Part shown: in pieces, positions 26,101-38,100 of the stretch
How positions within the stretch are numbered: the stretch's first letter is position 1
How the letters are laid out: the number at the start of each line of letters is the position of its first letter
Source of the DNA: Apoderus coryli
Lineage: Eukaryota > Arthropoda > Insecta > Coleoptera > Attelabidae
NCBI GenBank assembly: GCA_911728435.2
Contig: OU452199.1
Coordinates: forward strand, 44,347,004-44,411,003
Length of the DNA: 64,000 nt
Direction: 5' to 3'
Translations under genes and position numbers: made by a program
The notes under the pieces: model-generated
Told to the model about the DNA's origin: nothing
What the model saw: only the letters and a program-made list of their open reading frames with translations
Databases searched by the model: none

Positions 26101-29100
26101 TTTATGTCATTTACGTCGTTTATGTCATTTATGTCGTTTATGTCATTTACGTCGTTTATGTCATTTACGTCGTTTATGTCATTTATGCCGTTTATGTCAT
26201 TTACGTCGTTTATGTCATTTACGTCGTTTATGTCATTTACGTCGTTTATGTCATTTATGCCGTTTATGTCATTTACGTCGTTTGTCATTTACGTCGTTTA
26301 TGTCATTTATGCCGTTTATGTCATTTACGTCGTTTATGTCATTTACGTTGTTTATGTCATTTACGTCGTTTATGTCATTTACGTCGTTTATGTCATTTAC
26401 GTCGTTTATGTCATTTATGCCGTTTATGTCATTTACGTCGTTTATGTCATTTACGTTGTTTATGTCATTTACGTCGTTTATGTCATTTATGCCGTTTATG
26501 TCATTTACGTCGTTTATGTCATTTACGTCGTTTATGTCATTACGTCGTTTATGTCATTTATGCCGTTTATGTCATTTACGTCGTTTATGTCATTTACGTC
26601 GTTTATGTCATTTACGTTGTTTATGTCATTTACGTTGTTTATGTCATTTATGCCGTTTATGTCATTTACGTCGTTTATGTCATTTACGTTGTTTATGTCA
26701 TTTACGTCGTTTATGTCATTTATGCCGTTTATGTCATTTACGTCGTTTATGTCGTTTATGTCATTTACGTTGTTTATGTCATTTACGTCGTTTATGTCAT
26801 TTACGTCGTTTATGTCATTTATGCCGTTTATGTCATTTACGTCGTTTATGTCATTTACGTTGTTTATGTCATTTACGTCGTTTATGTCATTTATGCCGTT
26901 TATGTCATTTACGTCGTTTATGTCATTTACGTCGTTTATGTCATTTACGTCGTTTATGTCATTTACGTCGTTTATGTCATTTATGCCGTTTATGTCATTT
27001 ACGTCGTTTATGTCATTTACGTCGTTTATGTCATTTACGTTGTTTATGTCATTTACGTTGTTTATGTCATTTACGTCGTTTATGTCATTAAGTCGTTTAT
27101 GTCATTTACGTCGTTTATGTCATTTATGTCGTTTATGTCATTTACGTTGTTTATGTCATTTACGTCGTTTATGTCATTTACGTCGTTTATGTCATTTACG
27201 TTGTTTATGTCATTTACGTTGTTTATGTCATTTACGTCGTTTATGTCATTTACGTCGTTTATGTCATTTATGCCGTTTATGTCATTTACGTCGTTTATGT
27301 CATTTACGTCGTTTATGTCATTTATGCCGTTTATGTCATTTACGTCGTTTATGTCGTTTATGTCATTTACGTTGTTTATGTCATTTACGTCGTTTATGTC
27401 ATTTATGCCGTTTATGTCATTTACGTCGTTTATGTCATTTATGCCGTTTATGTCCTTTACGTCGTTTATGTCATTTACGTCGTTTATGTCATTTACGTCG
27501 TTTATGTCATTTATGCCGTTTATGTCATTTACGTCGTTTATGTCGTTTATGTCATTTACGTTGTTTATGTCATTTACGTCGTTTATGTCATTTACGTCGT
27601 TTATGTCATTTATGCCGTTTATGTCCTTTACGTCGTTTATGTCATTTACGTCGTTTATGTCATTTATGCCGTTTATGTCATTTACGTCGTTTATGTCGTT
27701 TATGTCATTTACGTTGTTTATGTCATTTACGTCGTTTATGTCATTTACGTCGTTTATGTCATTTATGCCGTTTATGTCATTTACGTCGTTTATGTCATTT
27801 ACGTTGTTTGTCATTTACGTCGTTTATGTCATTTATGCCGTTTATGTCATTTACGTCGTTTATGTCATTTACGTCGTTTATGTCATTTACGTCGTTTATG
27901 TCATTTATGCCGTTTATGTCATTTACGTCGTTTATGTCATTTACGTCGTTTATGTCATTTACGTTGTTTATGTCATTTACGTTGTTTATGTCATTTACGT
28001 CGTTTATGTCATTTACGTCATTTACGTCGTTTATGTCATTTATGCCGTTTATGTCATTTATGTCGTTTATGTCATTTACGTTGTTTATGTCATTTACGTC
28101 GTTTATGTCATTTATGCCGTTTATGTCATTTACGTCGTTTATGTCATTTACGTTGTTTATGTCATTTACGTCGTTTATGTCATTTACGTCGTTTATGTCA
28201 TTTATGCCGTTTATGTCATTTACGTCGTTTATGTCATTTACGTTGTTTATGTCATTTACGTCGTTTGTGTCATTTACGTCGTTTATGTCATTTATGCCGT
28301 TTATGTCATTTACGTCGTTTATGTCATTTACGTCGTTAATGTCATTTACGTCGTTTATGTCATTTACGTCGTTTATGTCATTTATGTCGTTTATGTAATT
28401 TACGTTGTTTATGTCATTTACGTCGTTTATGTCATTTATGTCGTTTATGTCATTTACGTCGTTTATGTCATTTACGTCGTTTATGTCATTTACGTCGTTT
28501 ATGTCATTTATGCCGTTTATGTCATTTACGTCGTTTATGTCATTTATGTCGTTTATGTCATTTACGTCGTTTATGTCATTTACGTCGTTTATGTCATTTA
28601 TGCCGTTTATGTCATTTACGTCGTTTATGTCATTTATGCCGTTTATGTCATTTACGTCGTTATGTCATTTATGTCGTTTATGTCATTTACGTTGTTTATG
28701 TCATTTACATCGTTTATGTCATTTATGCCGTTTATGTCATTTACGTCGTTTATGTCATTTACGTCGTTTATGTCATTTACGTCGTTTATGTCGTTTATGT
28801 CATATACGTTGTTTATGTCATTTACGTCGTTTATGTCATTTACATCGTTTATGTCATTTATGCCGTTTATGTCATTTACGTCGTTTATGTCATTTACGTC
28901 GTTTATGTCATTTATGTCGTTTATGTCATTTACGTCGTTTATGTCATTTACGTCGTTTATGTCATTTATGCCGTTTATGTCATTTACGTCGTTTATGTCA
29001 TTTATGCCGTTTATGTCATTTACGTCGTTTATGTCATTTACGTTGTTTATGTCATTTACATCGTTTATGTCATTTATGCCGTTTATGTCATTTACGTCGT

Positions 29101-32100
29101 TTATGTCATTTACGTCGTTTATGTCATTTACGTTGTTTATGTCATTTACGTCGTTTATGTCATTTACGTCGTTTATGTCGTTTATGTCATATACGTTGTT
29201 TATGTCATTTACGTCGTTTATGTCATTTACGTCGTTTATGTCATTTACGTTGTTTATGTCATTTACGTTGTTTATGTCATTTACGTCGTTTATGTCATTT
29301 ACGTCGTTTATGTCATTTACGTTGTTTATGTCATTTACGTCGTTTATGTCATTTACGTCGTTTATGTCATTTACGTTGTTTATGTCATTTACGTTGTTTA
29401 TGTCATTTACGTCGTTTATGTCATTTACGTTGTTTATGTCATTTACGTTGTTTATGTCATTTACGTTGTTTATGTCATTTACGTCGTTTATGTCATTTAC
29501 GTTGTTTATGTCATTTACGTCGTTTATATCATTTACGTTGTTTATGTCATTTACGTCGTTTATGTCATTTACGTCGTTTATGTCATTTACGTCGTTTATG
29601 TCATTTACGTCGTTTATGTCATTTATGCCGTTTATGTCATTTACGTCGTTTATGTCATTTACGTCGTTTATGTCATTTATGTCGTTTATGTCATTTACGT
29701 TGTTTATGTCATTTACGTCGTTTATGTCATTTACGTCGTTTATGTCATTTACGTCGTTTATGTCATTTACGTTGTTTATGTCATTTACGTCGTTTATGTC
29801 ATTTACGTCGTTTATGTCATTTACGTCGTTTATGTCATTTATGCCGTTTATGTCATTTACGTCGTTTATGTCATTTATGTCGTTTATGTCATTTACGTTG
29901 TTTATGTCATTTACGTCGTTTATGTCATTTAGGTTGTTTATGTCATTTACGTCGTTTATGTCATTTACGTCGTTTATGTCATTTATGCCGTTTATGTCAT
30001 TTACGTCGTTTATGTCATTTACGTCGTTTATGTCATTTACGTCGTTTATGTCATTTATGCCGTTTATGTCATTTACGTCGTTTATGTCGTTTATGTCATT
30101 TACGTTGTTTATGTCATTTTGATGCAGCAGAGACTTGTTTATGGATATTTACAAATTATATACAACTATAAAACTAGATATTAACTTTTATTAACGAGAA
30201 CTATTTAAAAATTAACTTGACAATCTATTAATTTATTTGACAATCTATTATTGTATTTGTAACAATGTGACGTGAGTGGATTGGGTGATTCCATATTCCA
30301 ACACTCCTCCTCACGAACGTCACTGTGGATGAAGTCCTAACAGCGAACTTAAATACTTATGTTTCTGTCCAGATAGAGCTTTAGTAAATATATCAGCTTC
30401 CATATCTTCGGTTCTCCGATACATAATTTCTATACTACCACTTTCAACAGTTTCTCGGATAAAATGTTGTCTTATATCGATGTGTTTGGATTTTGAATTA
30501 ACTGTTGGATTAACAGCTAATATTTTTGCAGCTTGATTATCGTTATAGATAATAATCTTTTCTTGATTAATACCCAAATCATTTGCTAATTTTTTCAGAT
30601 GAAGGGCTTCTTTTGCAGAATCAGTTAATGCCATATATTCACTTTCTGCGGTTGAGAGTGCGACTGTTCGTTGCTTTCGTGCTTCCCAACTAATTGCTGC
30701 GTTAGCATACTTAAATACATAGCCAGTATATGATCTTCTGTCGATTGTACAATTTGCCCAATCCGCATCAGTTAAACCATAAATTTCATCATTACATCTT
30801 GAATAATATAAACTAATATCTTTTGTTCCTTGTAAATATCGAAGAACTCTTTTTGCAGCAATCCAATGTTCACTACCGTAACATGAATTAAATTGACTTA
30901 AATAGCTTACTGCAAAACTTATATCCGGCCTGGTCCCTACAGATAAATACATGAGTGCACCAATTAAATTTTGATATGGTAAATTTTGCCCACTATTTGA
31001 ATTTTTTGTTAATTTTATTCCAGGTATAATTGGTGTACTTGCTATTTTACAATTTGTCATATTGAATTTTTCTAAAATTTCGTCAATGTACTTTCGCTGA
31101 TTTATTGAAATTCCATTACTTTCCTTTTTGAATTCTATTCCTAAACAATATTTAATTTCGCCCAAATCTCGCATTTTGAATATTGAAGTTAATTTTTCTT
31201 TAATATCTCGAATTGCATTCATAGATTTCGAAGCAATTAATATATCATCAACATATACAGCGAGTATTATTTTTGCTCCTCCTTTCGTATATAAGTACAT
31301 ACAAGGATCTGCTGTTGAAGATTTAAAACCTAATTTTTTTAAAGTTTCGTCAAGCTTCTTGTACCATTGGCGTCCAGCTTGTTTTAGCCCATATAACGCT
31401 TTCTTTAATAAACATGCTTTCTCATTTCTCCCTCTTTTTAAATCTTCTAACATTTTTCTTGTTTTTTCGAACAATTCTTTGTCTTCATTTAGACTCTCTT
31501 CTAACAGAATTTCATGTAAATAATTTTCTAATTTATAAGGTATTTCCATAAATATTTCTTCTTCTAATTCTCCATTTAAATATGCTGTCGTTACGTCCAT
31601 TTGATGAATTTTCATGTCTTCTTCAACACACATTGCGACTAAAAATCTAATCGAACTAAGTTTTACAACAGGTGCAAATGTTTCTGTGAAATCAATGTTT
31701 GGTTTCTGGGCAAAACCTCGAGCTACTAATCTAGCTTTCTTTCGTTCGATACTTCCATCAGCTGCTAATTTATTCTTTAAAACCATTCTACAGCCTATTG
31801 GTTTTTTATTGTTATTTTTATTAACAATAATCCAGGTATCGTTACGTATATGTGCTTTAATTTCTTCTTTTATTGCTTCCTGCCATTCTGCGGAATTTTC
31901 TTCATCAGAAAAACATATGTTTGAGAATTCTGCACACAAATAAGACATATCGTAATCTTCTGTCCAAATTGGAGCTTTTCTGTTACGATTAGGTCTGCTT
32001 TCTTCAACACTGATGTTTTCAATTTCTTCGTTTGTAATTTCATTTTCTTCGAATTCTTCATCGCCTTGTATATTACTTTGATCAACTGTTTTAGAAGTTG

Positions 32101-35100
32101 AAGGTAAAATTACAATTTTATCATTATTTTCTATATTTGAATTCTCTAAAAACATTTCATAACTTTCGTTTTCTCTTCTATATTTTCCGTCAAACTTGTT
32201 TAATATTTTAACATCACGACTAACTATCAGTTTTCTCATTTCTGGCATCCAAATTCGATATCCTTTTGAAATTTCTGAATAGCCCATGAATATACCTTGT
32301 TTAGTTTTAGAATTAAATTTTCCTTTTTGAGGATTTTTATTCATAATAAATGCTTTTGCTCCAAATTCATGAAGGTGTCTTACAGAAGGAATTTTTCCTG
32401 TCCAACGATAATATGGTAGTTCGCCTTGTATTGATCGGGATGGTGACCGATTAACTAAATAATTCGCTGTATTAATAGCTTCAGCCCAAAACATTTGAGG
32501 TAGTTCTGAGGCTATTAATAGACATCTGGCTTTTTCAACTAGCGTTCTGTTTTTCCTTTCAGCCAAACCATTTTGTTGTGGAGTTCGAACGGTTGAAAGT
32601 CGACGTTGAATACCACAATCCATTAAAAATCTATCAAATTCTTTATTGCAGTATTCAGTACCATTATCTGATTGAAGAAATTTTATTTTCTTGTCTGTTA
32701 AATTTTCAACCTCATTTTTGTATGTTTTGAAAATTTCCAGCACTTGATTTTTATGATTTATAAAATATATTTTGGCATAACGAGAATATTCATCAATGAA
32801 TGAAACAAAATATCGAGCTCCTCCTGGAGTTTGTACTCGAAATGGTCCGCAAATGTCAGAATGTATTATATGTAACAAATCTATGTTTTTATCTTCATTT
32901 CGATTTTTGAATGGTAACCGTGAGAATTTTCCTTGTATACAAATTTCACAATCTTCTAATTTGGAATTTTTATTGAACTGTAGACCCTTTAGAAGTTGTT
33001 TGTTTAAAGCAAGCTTTAAATCTGCTTCATTTAAATGACCCATTTTTCTATGCCATGACATAATTTCATCATTTTGCAAACATTGATTTGATACGTCTTG
33101 AAATTCTTTCGATTTGAAATAATAAAGACCATTTTCTGCTTTATTTGCTTTCAAAATTGTGTATCCATATTTATTTTTAATAGTTGCGTTTTCATTTTTA
33201 AAAATTACAGTATGTCCATTATTTACAATTTTGCTCACGGAAAGTAAATTTGTATTTAGATTTGGAACATATAGTGTATTAGCCAAATTTATTATATGAT
33301 TATTTTTATTATTTGTTAATTTGATATTTCCTATACCTTCTATTTCAGCTGTACTATCATTTGAAGCTAATTTTAATTTTCCATTATGATTTTCGTTTAA
33401 TTCGATAAAATTTTCTTTTATACTACTCATATGTGAAGTGCATCCACTATCCAAACACCAAGAATTGTTATTTTGAAAATTTATATTTGTTGATAAACAT
33501 TCTTCCATTTTAAATAATGATTCTTTTGTATTAGAATTCAAAATTTTAGATCTGCAGTCTTTTTGAAAATGTCCGAAACGATTACAGCGTGTACATTTTG
33601 GCTTTGTTTCATATGAATTTTTATTTTTGTTTGGAAATTTATTATATTTAAATTTTTGTTGATTACCCCAAAATGCTCCCTCTTCTATTATTTTAATTTT
33701 TAAATTTTCTGGGCTTGGTAAAGTATCTCTAGTTTCTATAGCAATTCGAAAATTTTCATATGATGGTGGTAAGGAATATAACATCATTATACTTAACAAA
33801 TCGGCATTGATTGTTACCTCCATATCTGCTAATTTGTCAACAGTATCCATAAATTTTCCAAGATGATCGCGAATGTCGTCATGATCATTCATTTTGTGAA
33901 GTATTAATTGTTTTAAAAGAGTTGCTTTTCTAGCAGGACCTTTACTTTGGTAATTTTTACTTAAATCATCCCATACATCCTTGGATCGTTTACAGTTTTT
34001 TACTTGTTTTAATTCAGAAGGTGAAATTATTAATATCAGTTCCGATTTTGCATTTAAATCATCGGTGTCCCATTTACTTTGTATACCTATTTCATTTTCA
34101 ACTTCTGGTCTAGGTATTTTACCTGTGACGTAGTCCCATAAACCCAATTTTGCTAACAAAGCTTCAGCTTGTAATTTCCATGTGTCATAATTGTTCCTCT
34201 TTAGAGGTTCTATTCTGTATGCGTTCATTTTATGATTGATTTCTTTGGAAATTCAAAAAATTTATACACTTACAGTCTTTTGATTTATAAACACTTGAAA
34301 AAATTTTTGCTGATATTTTGCTTGTCGAATTTATACTTATATTGGATCTGGGCCCATAACCTGATGCAGCAGAGACTTGTTTATGGATATTTACAAATTA
34401 TATACAACTATAAAACTAGATATTAACTTTTATTAACGAGAACTATTTAAAAATTAACTTGACAATCTATTAATTTATTTGACAATCTATTATTGTATTT
34501 GTAACAATGTGACGTGAGTGGATTGGGTGATTCCATATTCCAACACATTTACGTTGTTTATGTCATTTACGTCGTTTATGTCATTTATGCCGTTTATGTC
34601 ATTTACGTCGTTTATGTCATTTACGTCGTTTATGTCATTTATGCCGTTTATGTAATTTACGTCGTATATGTCATTTACGTCGTTTATGTCGTTTATGTCA
34701 TTTACGTCATTTACGTCGTTTATGTCGTTTATGTCATTTACGTCGTTTATGTCATTTACGTTGTTTATGTCATTTACGTCGTTTATGTCATTTGCATCGT
34801 TAATGTCCCAGAATAGTGAGACGTCTTGAGTAATGATCAGCTAAATTGATCAATACAGTCGAAAATTTCTCTAAAATCAGTGTAGATCACGTCGACAACA
34901 ACAAGGAAATTCGGCACACCATCCGTACCAGAAGTTGGTTAAATGGAACTTACCCTGTCCACACAACTTGACGTATCAGTAGTACTCTCATTTTGATCAT
35001 GATGATGGATCTGGATTTGTGGATCCGCCAACGTATTCTCATAATTATCTTTTGAGGTTACTGTTCCCGTAATGTTCAGATGAGATCGTGACGGCCGTCT

Positions 35101-38100
35101 CGATGCGCGGAATTGATGATCATTCGCCGACAGTTGACAATGGGCATCATGACCATGGGGATGATGGTGGATATGATGATACCTAGAAGTTAGTGATAAT
35201 GTATGAAAACACTCTAGTTCTAGCCTAAAACTAACCGTGCTGGTGATTGGAGGTACCGTCTTGCCGGTGAATTAGGATTCGAGTATGGCGGGGGTGGTCC
35301 CCAAACATAAACTCCCCCAGGTGGTGGCCGACTATCCAACATACTGTATGATCCACCAGTCGAGCTAGAAGTCGGATCGTTTTGCATATTATTATCGCCA
35401 GCGGATCTATTACTGAAACCATATTGACTGTCAGCACTGCTCATCGTTGTCTGGTAAGCCATTGAATTATCTCTGCACCAAAATCAACATAAATTATTCA
35501 GAAAATTGATGATAAGAATAAATGAAGACCTACCGTTGTGTATCTGCCTGATCCGCATTACCTCTACTCCAAGGTAGTCGTCGCCAGCTCCACCCTGGTC
35601 GACTGCGGTTATTTTCAGTATTCCCCGGAGGTACATCTTCAGGGTTTGGTGAGTAGAAGTTGCCAATCCTACCTGGTGCCCAAAACCTATAATAGAGCAG
35701 CGAAAACTTAAGCTCTCATGGCCACTTTTAACCTTGCTAAGGATTATTTTACCTTTCAGTAGCATGAGTAGTGTTCCATGGGAACACTTGTGGTCCCGCT
35801 GGTACAGGTGGATATCGACACTCTTCGCAACAGCTACAATATGTGGATGATGGTGCTGGTGGACCACGCACAGAACCATGACTACTACCACCGGCTCCAG
35901 TACCTGTATTTTGTTGATAGGCTGATCTACACCGTAATTCTAATTGTTCCCAATACATTTTCTTCTTTTCATGACTAGAAATAAACAAACATGTAGAAAA
36001 GTCGATTATTTTTTATAAATAAAAATTGCATATCAGCACCAACATACTTTACTATTTCATTTCTCAGTTTTAATGATGAGTCAGATGAGTATTAAAAGCC
36101 TTGGAAATAGAAGTTTAACTTACCTTTTAAGTTGATAGACTAGCATACCGGAAAAAACGCAGACTAACATGCCACTAACTGATAGCCCAAAAATGGCCCT
36201 CAAACAGGAATAGAGCGCCCCATGGATGACCTCACAATCTGGCGTGGAATCAAATACAAACCGCATACCTGCAATTTTTTAAAAATAAAATAAACATTTT
36301 GACATATTCACTCAGGCTTGATGATTTACACGAACAAGAAGGTTCTAACAACGGGATCAAATATCCTAAATTGAGAGAGAGCAAATGTTTGGAGTCAAAT
36401 ATCTAGGAACCATCCTGGACGGTATGGTCGCCACTAGGCCACTAGAGATCGCACAGGATCCATCTTTAACCTGCCTAGTGACGAAAGTGTAAAAAATAAC
36501 AAAATACCTCTGAGAAAATAGTATAAGATGGTGTACAGATGCCTCAAAGACAGTTAAAGGGACTGGAACTGGAGGATTCGGGTCTGGGACAGTATGAAAG
36601 TTTCCAATAGGGAAATCAATTTAATGCAAATATTATAGGACAGAAGTCAAATATCTAGGAATGACCTTGGACAGTAAACACAGACATCTAGCAGGCAAAA
36701 CTTGGGGTTGTTAACCTAAAAAAAAACTAGCACTCTAAGATAAAAGGAAGTACCTCAAGGAGAACAAAGGTACCTGTCCAGCTAGGGCTCTAGAAAACCA
36801 TCGCAGACCTTACATCACTGTGTTATGTAAAGAGCAGCTTAGAGTATCTGGGGAGAATTGAACTTGGAGATGCCTGATCGAAAACCACGCATCTTTAAAC
36901 CTCCCTAGTGATGAAACACTACAAAAAATTAATTTTGAGAGAAAATTTCTTACAAATCTACAGACACGAGGCATAAAATGTCAGCAACCTCAAAGAAAAT
37001 TGTATAAGATGGTGTACAGATGCCTTAAAGACAGTTAAAGCAACTGGAGGATTCGGGTCTGGGACAGTATAAAAGTTTCCAATAGGGAAAGGGAAATAAA
37101 TCGTCTTTAATGCAAAGATTATAAGAAGTCAAATATCTTGGAATAATCTTGGACAGTAAACCTCGCAAAAGTCATGGTGTGCAGACTTGGGGTTGTTAAC
37201 CTAAAATAACTGGCACTCTAAGATAGGACAAAGTACCTCAAGGAGAACAAAAGTACATAGACATTGTCCAGCTGGGGCTCGCGAAACCATCGCAGACCTT
37301 ACATCACTGTGTAATCTAAAGAGCAGCGAATAAAGCTATGCTTAGAGTATCTGGGGAGAATCAAACTTGGAGATGCCTGAAAAACCACCCATCAGTAAAC
37401 CTCCCTAGTGATGAAGCACTAAGAAATATTAATTTTGAAAGAAAATTTATTATAAATCTAAAGACACGAGGCAGGAAGAAAACCTTGGAGGGGTGACCCT
37501 AACACCCGACGAGGCAAGGAATTCAGCCCCCAGAGAAATCATCAACTTCATGAAAAGTGTGGGACAGCTAGGCAATTCATAGATTAGAGTCATTCACAAA
37601 AGATCTTCTGCAGGTCGAAGGGAGGGGAGGCCAAACCGCCTAAATGACTCCGATAAAACAATCTGCAAAGACACCAGGCTTAAAATGTCAGCAACCTCAA
37701 AGAAAATTGTACAAGATGGTTTACATATAGCTCGAATAATAAAGTCAAGGAAGGAAAAGGAAGCTTTCAATAATGAAACTGGAAAGATTATAGGATTGAG
37801 GGCACGAATATTTTTAAATTTACTTAAAATATTCGAGCCTGAACAAAAATTTCCAGGAATAATTTTATGCTCGTGATTCGCAAGAAAATATCACACCAAA
37901 ATTTGAAATAAAATTATAAATCCAACCTGACAAGGTATTGTTGTTTTTGACATAATATAACAGCATAAAAAGAACAGCATTCCGAGTCTCCGGTTGCGAG
38001 GCATGAAGTTTTCAATCACACCACAAATATTTTTGAAATTGACAGCGACATTATTATGTAGGTACTTAGATATTTTTACGAAAATAAAAATACACTACTT

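Larger units (their letters stand above)
30120..34545 (-). mobile_element. Full-length Copia retrotransposon inside the satellite
   Basis: LTRs of 184 bp (30120-30303 and 34362-34545) begin TGATGCAGCAG and end ATTCCAACA. I see no difference between them. The 5-bp duplication CATTT flanks the element (30115-30119 and 34546-34550) and is itself satellite sequence. The primer site lies beside the right LTR (34348-34361) and a purine tract TGAGGAGGAG beside the left (30304-30313, complement), so transcription runs leftward. With one intact ORF this is a young insertion that could still be active. Confidence 0.97.
17912..34808. repeat. 18-bp satellite array, about 12.5 kb, split by Copia
   Basis: Tandem GTCATTTACGTCGTTTAT units fill 17912-30119 and 34546-34808, close to 690 copies. 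Each is two related 9-mers of form GTCRTTTAY. Common variants carry ACGTTG, ATGCCG or ATGTCG in place of ACGTCG. Rare markers recur at long intervals: ATGCAG at 18584, 20681, 20807 and 22058; ATTAAG at 24556, 25921 and 27087. These show higher-order duplication of about 1.2-2.1 kb. Single 9-mers are sometimes gained or lost. The whole array is intronic to the ENTREP-like gene. Confidence 0.97.

Noticed and set aside
17912..30119. CRISPR-like array
   Set aside because: Repeats are directly abutting with no unique spacers, and the DNA is from an animal.
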